DNA from: Dromaius novaehollandiae
Lineage: Eukaryota; Chordata; Aves; Casuariiformes; Dromaiidae
DNA length: 64,000 bases
Direction: 5' to 3'
NCBI RefSeq assembly: GCF_036370855.1
Contig: NC_088108.1
Coordinates: 9,695,448-9,759,447 of the forward strand
Shown: positions 23,906 to 35,300 of the stretch, piece by piece
Numbering within the stretch: position 1 is the first letter of the stretch
Layout of the letters: the number at the start of each line of letters is the position of its first letter
Made by a program: the position numbers and the translations under genes
Notes under the pieces: generated by a model
Seen by the model: the letters and a program-made list of their open reading frames with translations, nothing else
Told to the model about the DNA's origin: nothing
Databases searched by the model: none

Positions 23906-24704
23906 TCCTCATCAGCTTGAATCTATTCTAAAATGCCACAGTGTTTTAGGACCCTGAAGTATAAAAAATGATTGGGTTTCATAGGGTTTCCTCAACAGAC
24001 CTGGGAACTGAGCACAGATCCGTAGTGTCCCAGGGCTGTATCTTGAATATAAAAGCGTTTTTTTGGTCGCCTACCCAATGTGTTTCCAGTGCTTACGGTT
24101 TTAGTGTTACACTTGGTTTCTTCTTCTGCATTTAAATAACACCTTGTTTTGAGTAAATATCAGCGTTATCAGAATGTGTGATCACAGAAGACAGACATGC
24201 AGGTAGCAAAGGACAGTTGAGCCTTCAGTTATCATAGTTAGTAAACAGTAGTGCAAGGGCAAGTGTGTCCCTGATGTTATAAATGTGGCAGAAGGGCTAT
24301 AAGGAAATAGTTTGGTAATGGGGCAGAATGTCAGATTCCTTGTGGGTTTATCATTTGGCACAGTTAAAATATAAGATTCATCTAGCAGTGTATTAATATG
24401 TCAGGGTTGTTTCCAAATGGTCATGTTGCTGAGCAGCAAGCCTCAGTGGATCAGCCGGTAAATAATGCTGTTGCTTTGTACACAGTCATCTGATGAGAAA
24501 TACGTTTCTGATGCTTGAAAGGCTCCTGGCCATGCAGAAGAGCGAGGAAGAGCAGCGGTAATGGTACTGCACTGCCAAACCACTATCACGTATTGCAGAC
24601 ACTTCTGTGAAGAGACTTTTGGGCTTGTTTTTAGAGAGTTTATTGCAGCAGTGGAATGCAATCATAGCCATGATGGTGCAAGGATGTGAGTGAAGGAAGA
24701 TTTG

Positions 24705-24800
24705 TGGGGACAGCAAAGTACCTATTGGTTTAATAGAAGATGTGGTTGCAAAGACCAAGCTTTTGGGCACACCAGGCCTTCTTCAGGTCTGACTTACGTG
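24705..24800 (-). repeat. Old interspersed repeat (same family as the 10.2 kb pair)
   Basis: The reverse complement reads agacctgaagaaggcctggt, then aaaagcttggtctttg, then ctattaaaccaataggtact. This is the same order as the other copies in the window and the known amniote text 'cctgaagaagagctc ... gaagttggtccaataaaag'. The family is not named with confidence. Confidence 0.5.
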
Positions 24801-25624
24801 TCTCTTTCCACAGATTTCAACAGCGGTGTCCTAGGTGTTTTAACCAGCTGCACCTCAAATCTTGGTGTGATAATAACAGATAGCATGAGTAGCTCTTTAT
24901 CCCAAAGAGCAATGGATAGAAATGATTCTTAAGAGTTTTAACTTTTTCGGGTTTGTAATACTTTGGGTGTCTTAACAAGAAAGTATTTACTTTGCTTATA
25001 TGAGAGCTAAAAAAACTATTACAGGCAAATGCTCAGAATTTGTTTAAGTAAAATGATTTTGGGAACCTAAGTGACGGACGACTTTCGATTGTGTAGAAGA
25101 TGGAGGGCCCTAGACAGTGTTAGGAACAGAGTCTCCTGACAATGATAAAGAACTGGAAAAACATCCATAGACTGGTTTCAAGCTTTTTTTGAAAACATTA
25201 CTGAAAATAAACCTTTTCCACTTTCAGGAAGGATTGATTTATTATATACCAATTCTGATGATAAATGTCTTTTTCTGAAGTATACAGATGTTAAGCTGTG
25301 ACAAATTACATAAAGTGAGAAAGAACACATAAGCAAAGCAGTTCTTTTGTTTTGTTAGCTTTTGCCTCTGTAAATGCTGTATGACTCTTCCAGGGACTGA
25401 ATACAGAGGCTTAGCTTACAGCAGAGTTTCAGTATAAAAACAGTAATGCTTTAGAGAGTAGAGATTTACATTTGGTATAATTTTTTTGCCAGCTGAATTT
25501 AAATGTTAAATGACATTATCATATGAGGAAGCTGAGTACTCTTTAAAAAATCCTCAGGTGTGAAACTTTACATTTAGTATTCCATAGCATTTAGCTTAAA
25601 AGAATTTTAATTGTTTTCCTAAAG

Positions 25625-26350
25625 GACTTTGGAGACGGTGGCAATCACTGTATTCTGCGATAACTCGGAAACTGTGGAGCTTTGTGGTTCTCCGCATCTG
25701 TACCTTGACCCAGTAGCCAAACTGCCTGCCAGTGTGGTGTTCCCACGTTGTCCAGAATCTCTCGAGGGGGAGCGATGGACAAGCTGGAGAAAATGGTTTG
25801 TCCAGATTTCATTCGCTTTGAGGGAGAGGCAGAAACGGAAAGCTTGATCCTCACACTTAAGGAAAAACTGCCTGGAAAGGTGACAATACTAAATGGTTTT
25901 ATGGATGGCTTGAAGGTGATGGCTCCTGGAGCACATGCTGACCCTTAAACTGAGTAAGAGTGGGCATCTTTTCTGAGTAAAAAGGTGATGGATAAAGACA
26001 ATACTGAACAAAGTGGCGGTATTCCTGATTGCCTTCATTTTGCAGGGCTGCCAGGCAAATGGTTTGCATTAAAGAGATCAAATAGTGAAAAGCCAAGGGA
26101 AGATGCTTTAAGGTGGTATTTGAAAACTTTGGAAAGATTAAGAACATATATATTCCTATGCTCGAGCCTTACAGAGAAGAAAGAATGGGAGGAAGTGTAC
26201 ATAATTTCACTTCTGGAGGTCTACAGACTTTTAAGGCCTTTGTACAGTGCCAAGAGCATGCAGCTTTTGTGAAAGCTAGGTACTCACTTGTGGGAATGAA
26301 GCTGATGTTTAAAGGGGATGATGGAAAAATGGACTTGTAACACAGAGATA
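25625..26350 (+). pseudogene. AKAP17B: AKAP17B first coding exon, disrupted
   Basis: Pieces in different frames match AKAP17A in order: CDNSETVELC, then MDKLEKMVCPDFIRFEGEAE, then EWASFLSKK, then [20 protein letters not shown], then [19 protein letters not shown], then [16 protein letters not shown]. These cover the N-terminal domain and RRM-like region. The position of the AKAP17A start Met is ACG here. The pieces need at least three frame changes and cross two stops. The end of the exon, expected after a CNIK-like motif, has no GT donor in place (aaa|agcatc), so the donor is probably lost. Confidence 0.88.
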
Positions 26351-27894
26351 AAAAGCATCTAAAGTTGTATCTTTGGATGCTGCTGATTTTCCAAGTGTAT
26401 CATGATAAAACTCTATCAGTCTTTGGATAGGAACAGCTACGTAAATTCTAGCCAAAAAGTCTCTGAATCAATCAGTCTTTGAGAACCCTGTGGGTGTCCT
26501 GCATGTTCAAAACCTGCTTCAACAAGCGACAAAAAATGTTGATTGAAACTAGGCGATCTACTAACTGGGGTAGGATAGTTAAGCAACAGATGTTTGCTTT
26601 GGGAATTTACAGCTGGAGACTGTCCTTTAGGGTAGGATGTGGGTCTGCTGCTTCAGAAACTGTCCATCCTTCGATGCTCTACTTAGTCAACAAAGCTGTG
26701 GTGTATCTGTGCTCCACAGTTGTCATGAGGGACCACACATTTCTTAGCCTTGAAGGTTATGAAACATCGATTTGGTCTATTTATTTATGCAAAGACTTCC
26801 AGTTGGTGTGTACTAATATTGGGTTGTGTATTTTTTTTAATCTCTCACTGCAAACTTTGAAGTTTTCAGTCCTTTAATCTGAAGATGGTGTATTACTTTT
26901 TGATTTCCTGAAAAATTGTTGTGAATAAGTTAAAGATTGTAAATATTTTTGGTTTGATGGGCACTGAAGTTGAGAGAGAGGCTCAGGAACTGGAGAGACT
27001 CTTTGAAAGATGCTTTGTTTCTCGTTGTTTAACATGAAGTATCAGCAACACCTAGTTTTAATCACCTAATATCAGGTGATTGGATCTCAGCTAATAAAGG
27101 GTATCCTTTGTCTTCTCAGCACCTTATTTGCTTAAGTATGTTGAGGGATGAATCCATTTAAGTGCTATGCTTGGTATTACATTATAAAAAAAGCCTTGTA
27201 ATCTGCAAGATTCATTTCAGCAGCATGACTGTTAGTGTCAGTAAGTACTTACCAGGATGTACCCTGTTCCAGTGTTTTGTCCAGTGGATAATTTCTAAAC
27301 TGTGACCCTGAAACATTCCTCTGTGCTGGAAATAACACTTCACATTACTTATTTTTCCAGGGTAGATGCACCAAGATGCAATTTACTCGAATGCTTTTTT
27401 TTTTTTAATGTGCTCACATCTGGGCATTTGAAATGGATTATGTTGATGTGTGCTGCATTTATCAATCAGTTTTATTAGGTAAGCAAACATTTGATCCAAA
27501 AGATATTGCTCTGAAAGTAAGTGAACTGTAGTTTTGGCAGAACAACTGCATAAATTCACCATCTAGGAACTCTCTGCTGAAAATACTGAACTTTGAGTCC
27601 CCAGAAGAGCACGCCAGAAACAGGTTGCAGCCAAAGGCATGGTGTCAGCCTGTGAGCCCCTGATGTCACAGCAGAAGGTGACATTTGTGAGTGGGGTGTT
27701 TGAGCTTGATTGACAACTCTTGGTGTGAACTTCAGAAGACATGTTCTAGTATGCCTGGGCACCAGGAAATTCCTGTGGGTGTAGCAATATGTGTTAATCA
27801 CCTGGGGTCTCTCTCGTTTGTGTAGGTTGTCTGTGCTTGTATAAATACATGCCAAACTGGACTGGTAAGTTTGATTCTGTTTCTTCTGCAACAG

Positions 27895-28018
27895 GTGACT
27901 TTTGATAGAACTAGACATTTTAGTGAAGGAGCACAGAGGAGAGAAGTCGGGAAAGACCAAAGCTGCAAGAACAAGAGCACGAACGAAAAAGGGGACAAGA
28001 AAGAGAAGTGGTTGAAAG
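27895..28018 (+). pseudogene. AKAP17B: AKAP17B second coding exon, one frameshift
   Basis: Acceptor cttctgcaacag|gtg, donor gaaag|gtgaga. The first codons read VTFDRTRHFSE, matching VSFDSTKHLSD of AKAP17A right after its CNIK exon end. A one-base deletion near 27925 moves the rest to another frame, which reads RERPKLQEQEHERKRGQERE and matches the start of the AKAP17A charged coiled coil. The exon leaves in phase 2, fitting the next exon. Confidence 0.8.
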
Positions 28019-29335
28019 GTGAGAGTGTATTTTTAGTATCCCATTTTCTTGAGACTTACTACACTATTTCATTACCAGTAAAATCCAGAAGAGTGGCTAC
28101 TGTAAAAATCCAGGCTTTAAGGAAACATGAATCAGTGAACCTAAAGCGTTACTGTATACAGTTCCTAATTCATGTCTTACTGTAGGGAGAAAAGAAGCAG
28201 CATGATAATTCAATAGTAAGGCATCAGATGAAGGGTTATGAGAAAGAGGTTGGGCTGGAAACACCCTGAGATCCCTTCCAGCCTGGATTATTCTGTGGAC
28301 CTGGAGTGAAATCTGAGAGCCGTTGCTCTCAAACTGCTGTGAGGCTTGATTGCTTAAGATTCTGGAAGTGGGATTTTTGTATTGCTCTGCACTATAACAT
28401 GAAAAAATAATGTTATACGCATTTCTGTGTGCCTCCCAGTTGACTGGAAGGTCCAAAAGTAGAAATGAATGCCTTTCTGGCTTTTCTTCTATTCCTTTCT
28501 ACATGTTATTTTTCATTATTGTTGTAACACAGGACAGTGTTTTTAAATTTTGTATGCGAGGAATAGTAGTATGTTGAGGTTTTAACTCTAGAGAGAGTAT
28601 GTTTGGATTGCATCCTAAACTGTCACTGGTAATCAATCAAGTTACAGACCTATATCTCTCTTTAAAAAAAAAAAATTACAGTGCTGCATATAGCAACTCA
28701 AATGCTAGATCTCTGAAAGCATTGCTATTTTTCTGTTGTTCCTTTATATCTTCATATTCAACTACTTCAAAAATATATATTTCTAAACACCTGTGTAGAA
28801 TATCCTGGCATGTTCTGTGATGTGGCATGTTGGTTGTATAGTAGATCTGTTTTCTACAGGGCAAGGCTTCCAGCAGCTTCAACTGGAATTTTTAGGATAG
28901 TGCAGATAATCCTGTACTGTCTCTTTAGATCAGCACAAGGGTGCCATTTTAGGGGAAATTTGTTAACATAAGAATTAGGTCCAAATGATCAGTCTCCAGT
29001 TGTGTCCTTGGAGAAGAGATAATAATTTAATCTGTCTTCTTGAGATTGCTTGTAATGAAAACCCTAGGATATGAAGCATTTGAAGAGAGAAAGTAGAGAA
29101 CTTTCTAAATGTGTGCATCAGTTGGATGTGTGTCGCTTTGTGCCATGTTTGCTTGCCTTTTTTTTTTTTTTTTTAACATGTTATTCTAGAAACCAAGATT
29201 TCTTGTTAGCGGCATATGGATTCTTGGTGACTGGTTGCTTACTATTAGCACTTCAAAGACCTACATCTGATCCCCCCAAGGCTCAAAATGTAAAACAAGT
29301 GTCATCTAAATTGTCCCGTATTGATAATTACCTAG
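28019..29335 (+). other. AKAP17B intron between exons at 28018 and 29336
   Basis: Contains a short CR1-like tail at about 28236-28300 and a T-run at 29159-29174. No further exon was supported. The 114-codon frame crossing its 3' end (29071-29415) is mostly intron read-through. Confidence 0.7.
28236..28300 (+). repeat. CR1 LINE 3' tail fragment
   Basis: aggttgggctggaaacaccc followed by tgagatcccttccagcctgg and attattctgtgg is the usual 3' end of avian CR1 (ggttggactagatgatc ... ggtcccttccaacc ... attctatg). Only the last ~65 bases are recognisable. Confidence 0.7.
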
Positions 29336-29573
29336 AAAAAGACGTGGTGATGAAAAAAAGGTTCAAGAGAGAAAAGAGAAAGCTCAGCTCCAGAGGAGAG
29401 AAGAGAGACAGATAGATCGAGATGAAAAACATCCCCAAAAGCTGCAGAAGGTACCAGCTGAAGAACAGCAGTGGCCAGAGAATATGCCTGAATGGGAAGA
29501 AAGGAAATCCCTGCTAGCTCAGAGAAGAGTGGAGTCTGTCAGACTGCTTACAGTGCTGTTAAACCGAGTGAAA
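29336..29573 (+). CDS. AKAP17B: AKAP17B coiled-coil exon, open
   Basis: Acceptor attacctag|a and donor gtgaaa|gtaaga. Joined to the exon at 27895 through a split AGA codon, it reads KRRGDEKKVQERKEKAQLQR and onward without a stop to EERKSLLAQRRVESVRLL and LNRVK. AKAP17A has EERKLLLAQRNLQSIRLI at the same place. The amphipathic charged helix is preserved. An in-frame ATG at 29484 (MPEWEERKS) is the first Met available in the surviving frame. Confidence 0.75.
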
Positions 29574-30823
29574 GTAAGAATATTTTTAAAAATATTTCTA
29601 AGTTTGGAGGTTATTTATTAAAGCTTGAATAATTCATCAGATTTTGGTGGCTCGATGCTAATAAAAAGAATGCCTTGGGGCTGACTGAACAGTAAGAAGA
29701 CCTGAGGTCTAAGTCTTGAGACAGTTTGCTCTGAGAGGAAAGGTACTGGGATATCACCCAGAAAATTCTCTTTGATATATGTTGGAGGGCTTGTCATTGC
29801 TGAGTAGGAATAAGGATGGAAGGACTGTATCAGCAGTCTCAATCCAACGTTGCAAACGGGGAGTTTAGGGGAGGGGATGCAGAAGGAGAGTATCTCTGCT
29901 GGTTTGGTCTCAGGTCTGCAAGTAACAATTAAATTGATACTAATTATGCCATTTTCATTTCTAGTAGTCTCTCTTTTGAGGCCAACAGTAAGCTGTCAGT
30001 TTTATCTCAGTTTCATTCAGCTAATGTCTTGGGAAAGTCAGCAAAAGAGTGATAAAACTTTGAGTGTTTTGCACATAGATTCATGACTGGAGGCTTATTT
30101 TAGTCCTTTGGGCTCAAAAAAAATTGCTTTAAATGAAAGCTCAGGGATACTAACGTGACTTTGTTTTCACTATTTGCTAAAGCAAAACTTGCTAGCAGCT
30201 TTTAACAAGCAGGTGTTTTTCCTCAATTCTTAAAGTTTACAATTTTTAAAAGACTGTAATTCATGAAGAGCTGAAGTCAGAGGCTACCCTTGCCATTCTG
30301 CACGAGTTTTAGGGCCCTATTACATCTGACATTGGACTTCTTAATTGTGAAAGTGATGTGTTTAATAAACGTTTATTTCCTTGGTTTCATCACTTGGAAG
30401 GCTTTAGATTGGTTGTATTTGGAGCCATTAAAATAGTGTATAATAGAACAATTTAATTATTCTTAATAAAATATTCCAGCTATAAAAGTGCAGTAATTTT
30501 ACTGTTGCGTGCAACACATTGTGATGCTATAGTCAAACAAAGAATAAATACTTTCTTATGCAATTGCAGTGCGATAGATGAATTGGTTGAAAGGGCGACT
30601 ATCTTAGTTAAGAATGCAGCCTTCTGAGACGACGTCTTTAGTTCTGACTTAGGAATAGTGAGATTGTATGATCAAGCTCTGAATTAAGCCAAATTTATCC
30701 CTCAATTATACTGGTATAATTTTTCTGACTGTAGAGCTGCATATTTATGAGTTTGCAGTTTAGCTCTTTAGAGTTCTGTTCTCAATAAATGTACATAATC
30801 ATTTTCCTGATTTTTATTTAAAG

Positions 30824-32380
30824 GATTTTGCACAGTTGGCAAGTCAAAAAGTGGATCCTTCGTTGGGCCTAAGGAAGGACGATTCTTTTCCTGAAACAAC
30901 ATTAAAAGACACACATCAGGAAGAGATAAACTCCCATTGCCATACGCACAGAGAGTTGAAACCTAAGGAAGAGTTTACGTGTCAGTTAACCCAAAAAGGT
31001 AGCACCTTATGTAGTGAGGAAGGGGATGTGACTAACTTGTGTGCGTCCACCTGTCATATAGTCAGGACAATTTTAAATGATCCCACTAGAGCCCTGAGTT
31101 CTGACAGATTGACGGGCAGAGATGCGTACAACTCCTTTGGCTGTGGATCTTTACTGATTACAGTTACGCAAGACTGCAAGGTCATCGAATCTCTCGATAG
31201 AAGGGACTACCCAACATTGAATGTAGTTCACACGCAGACAGTGTCTGATGAAGACGGCTGCAAAAAGCAAAAGGTCTATGAGACTGATGAATTTATCCAT
31301 TATTTATTAAACTACTATCAGACACCGAGCTATGCACGCGTTTGCTTAGAGCCAAAAAGCACTGCGAGCAAGTCCTGGTGGAAGAGAGTGGTGTCTGATG
31401 ATGATAGTGGTTTTCAGATCAGCTTGAGTAACAAACATGGTCAGCATTTCAGAGAAGTGAGTCTTGTGCAAAACCTCAACAAGAGAAATTGTAGTAGGGA
31501 TGATAATTATAGACTGGTGATCACGGTTGGGGAATTTGAATCAACAGACACGGTGTTGAAAAACAAGACCTGTGCGAGTAGGCTTGCAAAAAAATTGCAA
31601 GTCCAGAGGAATGACTCACTCACTGTTGATAACTTACCACATGCTGGACTGAATCGTTTTTTGGATGGCGCTGCTGTTAGTCATGATAAGGAATTCAAAC
31701 TAGAAGACGGTAGAGATGAAGTTACTATACCACACAAAATGTGTAGATCTGCTTACAAATTAAAGGATTTGTTGGAAGAGATCAGTGACTCAGAGTACTT
31801 TGGTGAGGCACGTAGTGGTTCAATGAAGAGAACAGAGAGAAAGTGTGAAGAAATTCACAGCAATTGTAATAAAGGGTGCTTGCTCCCAGGAGAGGGGGAG
31901 AGAAAATTCCTGGTTTATGTTAAAAATGTAGCCCTGGAAGGTCAAGAAAAGGAATGCAGCAAATGTAGCTTCTGTTCTAATTCTGCCCGTGAGGGATTGG
32001 CAAGGCAGTGTGAACACAAGCTTAAAAAATCATGCAAGCGGTCTAGTAGTAAATTAAGACATGAAGGACAGAAAAGTGAGAGACAATCCAGGGAAGAGGA
32101 GAGAAATGCTCGCAAAAAGAAGAAAAAGAGAAAAAAGCTTTCTTCTAATCTTTTATCTGATGAATATGGCTTTTCAGAGACAGACAGTTGCATACAGCTG
32201 GAGTCACTCAGAAAGATACAAAGAAAATGTAACAAAATGTTCCACAACAAAATGAAATTCAAAACACTTCACCCAGTGACAGCAGCACCAGAAGATGTTA
32301 CCCCTAGTGATGGCTCACCACTTCAGGGGACCCTCCAGAGGGCAGGTGAGAAGGAGGTATATCAGAGCCCAGGCTACTGA
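30824..32380 (+). CDS. AKAP17B: AKAP17B terminal exon, 518 open codons
   Basis: The acceptor tttttatttaaag ends at 30823. The exon continues the frame of the preceding one in phase 0 (LNRVK|DFAQLASQKV) and stays open for 518 codons to TGA at 32378-32380. It is rich in Ser, Lys, Asp and Cys. A block around 31285-31460 (HYLLNYYQTPSYARVC ... SWWKRVV) looks folded. The last third is basic, with a likely nuclear localisation run ARKKKKKRKK near 32110-32136. The place and character fit the C-terminal region of an AKAP17 protein, though I cannot align this exon to AKAP17A confidently. Chance openness over this length in DNA of this composition is very unlikely, so it was coding until recently or still is. 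Confidence 0.75.
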   Translation, partial: DFAQLASQKVDPSLGLRKDDSFPETTLKDTHQEEINSHCHTHRELKPKEEFTCQLTQKGSTLCSEEGDVTNLCASTCHIVRTILNDPTRALSSDRLTGRDAYNSFGCGSLLITVTQDCKVIESLDRRDYPTLNVVHTQTVSDEDGCKKQKVYETDEFIHYLLNYYQTPSYARVCLEPKSTASKSWWKRVVSDDDSGFQISLSNKHGQHFREVSLVQNLNKRNCSRDDNYRLVITVGEFESTDTVLKNKTCASRLAKKLQVQRNDSLTVDNLPHAGLNRFLDGAAVSHDKEFKLEDGRDEVTIPHKMCRSAYKLKDLLEEISDSEYFGEARSGSMKRTERKCEEIHSNCNKGCLLPGEGERKFLVYVKNVALEGQEKECSKCSFCSNSAREGLARQCEHKLKKSCKRSSSKLRHEGQKSERQSREEERNARKKKKKRKKLSSNLLSDEYGFSETDSCIQLESLRKIQRKCNKMFHNKMKFKTLHPVTAAPEDVTPSDGSPLQGTLQRAGEKEVYQSPGY

Positions 32381-35300
32381 ATTTGATAGGCACAGGTTTC
32401 TGGCAGGTGAGGTTAGTTGCCACAGTTCTTCTTTCAGTGACGTGTGGTAAGCGTTCTAAAAATTTTCAGAACATGTAAATATGGTGTAAAAAGGGTGTGA
32501 CTGCCCTTCAAAACCCTTAATTGTCAGTTTAGCAAGAAATACTGAGCAGCTATGGTTGAAAAATTGTGTTTTTCCACTCAGTTGGATAGCAAAGCCCCTC
32601 TCATATGCATTGACAGATAGATGGTTATTCTGTTAATAACATGCATGCTAACAACCCGGCATGTTTTAAAAGGGCAAAATACATGCCTGAGTTTTAATGC
32701 TCAAAATAATATGCTGAGTTAAGGTATCGGTTGAGAGCTAACCAACTTTGGAAAAGATTAGTAGATGGCAACTCAGTGTGTGGTACTTCTGGGTGGGAAG
32801 TACTGTCTGAAATGAGTGGATTTTTATATAGGCGGTCATCTGATCTCCCTACAGGATTACTACGTTTCTGGAGATTGTTCCTCACAGCCCTGTCTCCATT
32901 TACTACGCTTTCAATTCAGTGGCAGCTACCTGCCTATGTCCTTCTCTTTCTTTTTTCTTTTTTCTTTTTTTCCCTCCTAACAAACTCGTTTCAAATAACT
33001 TTTACATATACTTATCTACAGGAGATGAGAGGAAATTAATATTGAGAAGAGAGATGGATGCTGATGTCAGAGGATGCCCACTTTTTCCTCTTGAGATAAT
33101 TCAGACCAACCCCTGCTCAGATACTTTCTGTGGAGCAGAACCTGGAAGAGGATGCTGAACAGCTACTATATAATAGCTCTTAAGCTTACTCACAGAAGTG
33201 GGAGAAAGTAAGTCCTTTAGTCATTAAAAGTTATCTGAAATATTGGGGCTTTTTTTTTTTGCTTAGATAATTCCTTCTGTATGGAGGAGTGGAATAATCT
33301 GACTGGTGCAATGAGCCACAATATGAGAATCTTTATCTGCCTTCTGGACAACAAAGGACCAAAAAGTTCCCCAGGGCCAGACAAACTTTCGTGGACCAGT
33401 TGCTAAGAATTTGAAAAGTAACAGTTTGATATCTTGGAGTTGTATCCAGATTAAACCTAGGGTACAATGTAAATATCAAAGTTACAGTTTTTGGTAGTAA
33501 TGAGTCATTGGAAAAAAACATAGATATGTAAATCCTAGAGCAAGCATACAAAGTGCCTCCTCAATCAGGTTGTTAAAATAGTGGGACTTTAAGATGTGAG
33601 GGACATTTATACTCACTTGTTGGGGAATAATGGATTTCCAAATATGAAAAAAAACTTCTGTAAAACCCACACCGGAAAAATATTTATTTTCTATTTACAA
33701 TTCTACAGATGTTTCCAAAAACTTGTTGGTCTTTGGGAGGGTTGATTTCACTAAACTTATGCTGGATTTGGTGCTCCTGGGAATCTGAATGAGGACAGTC
33801 TAAGCAAAGCTCTGAATCTTGGACAGTGGAAGGGGAATGCTTGTCAGCATGTTGACAGCCCACCCATATATGCAGGTTGAAAATTAGTTCGCAAGACTTC
33901 AAAAATGTGCCCTTTTGAAGGCGCATGCAGTGAGACAGCTATTTAGTATGAGTTAGCCGACAAATAATTTCCAGAGGAAATGTCAAATGTTGTTAAATTT
34001 CTGCTGCATGGAGGTAAAAATGTGAAAATGCAGTCTAGGAGCTTGAGTTATATCCATATTTATTCAGCTGGCTATATTTAGAGGACAGCCACAATTGCTT
34101 TTGGACAAAGTCCCTTAGGAAAATAGAGATGGAACAGTTCTAAGTTGAATACACTGATTATTTCCGCTTTCATTTTAGTATGCTTTATTTATTACATGTC
34201 AATATACTAAATTAATGTGATGATATTGCCTTCATTATACAGTATCTTACCCATGTTTGTAACTTCTGCTCTAATAAATAGTAATTAAAAAAGTTTGTAA
34301 TTGTTCATGGTAGATTGGTTTTCCCCTACTGTGTTCGATATTGGTGATTCCTACAGGCTTCTAAGCCAGGCTTTATATGTCTTCTCTGTTCACATGTTCA
34401 GATGTTGAGTGCCTTTTCAGGATCATGAATGACAAATGGTTGCTACTTAGACAAAGTACTGTTAATCTATTACTTTTATCTAAAAAGATCTTATTTTCTT
34501 GACAAAAATATTTTCTGACTATTTTGGAGAACATCTATGCCCGTCTTTAGTCTGCTTTTTAGTATTTTATACAGTTGTAATGAAGATCAACTATTGTATT
34601 TGTTGACCGTGTAAAATGTTTCAGTTGCACTGATATGACATACCAAGGGTGTTTTTCTCTATGCAATATTTACAGATTAAAAAAAAAGATGGCAAAACTT
34701 CCCCTTCTGATCTCTAGACAGTTCTGTGTGCATAAATATGCATTTCCCATGAGATGGTCTTTCACTTGCAGGTGAGGAAGTGGTTCTTTTTTATCTAAGG
34801 GAGCAGGAACTAAGGATTTCCTTCAGTGTAAATTTCTGGTTTTGTTTTTTGTTTTTTTTTCCAACATGTTGTCACAATATTCAGTAACAAATAAATACAC
34901 CGATTCTGTAACTGCTTCTCGCATTCACCTATATTGATTGAAATTAATAAAGCAAATCCTCTATCTCCAGGTCCTCATCCAGTGTAAAACCTTGTGTCAG
35001 TGAATAAAACATGCACACTTTAAAATGTGAGATACCAGTGTAATCTTCATACTGAAATATAACTTCTGTGTTTCCTTTCTGTTTATAGGTGGCATTATTT
35101 AGAACCTATTCTCAGGTATTTTAATATTAATTCCTCATTTTTCTTACCTGTACACTTAATTTGAGCCCAGTCCTTCCATTTGCTGGACTGTTTGGTGTAA
35201 TTTTGTTTATTATACTGAAGACATCTTTAAAGATGCATCTAACAGTTTGCTGTGAAACTCTTTAAATACATAGCTTCATAGATTAAGCTTCCATAGTGTT

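Larger units (their letters stand above)
22431..25624 (+). other. AKAP17B intron 1 (inferred)
   Basis: The sequence between the inferred first-exon donor (GT at 22432) and the acceptor of the first coding exon (ttgttttcctaaag, AG at 25623-25624). It contains an old CR1 tail at 23445-23905 and a copy of the ancient interspersed repeat near 24710-24800. No other exon was supported. Confidence 0.55.
22200..32380 (+). pseudogene. AKAP17B: AKAP17B, A-kinase anchoring protein 17B, 5' half broken
   Basis: A paralogue of AKAP17A (XE7), a PKA-anchoring splicing-speckle protein with an N-terminal RRM-like half and a charged coiled-coil/RS-rich C-terminal half. AKAP17B lies beside SLC25A43 in mammals and is a pseudogene in humans, so homology and synteny agree. 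Exons seen: 25625 to about 26350, 27895-28018, 29336-29573 and 30824-32380. The first coding exon has at least six lesions: the start codon is ACG (25635-25637), there is a frameshift near 25770, about 14 codons are missing after KLEKMV, stops lie at 25946 and 25955, there is a frameshift near 26110 and another before 26340. Exon 27895 has a one-base deletion near 27925. The last two exons are intact and splice in phase. The 3' part might still make a shorter protein. The symbol follows family and synteny. Confidence 0.85.

Noticed and set aside
29071-29415. 114-codon frame ending RFKREKRKLSSRGEKRDR, first taken as an AKAP17B exon
   Set aside because: The acceptor at 29334-29335 gives an exon in a different frame that matches AKAP17A and joins the flanking exons in phase. 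The 114-codon frame is intron plus the wrong frame of that exon.
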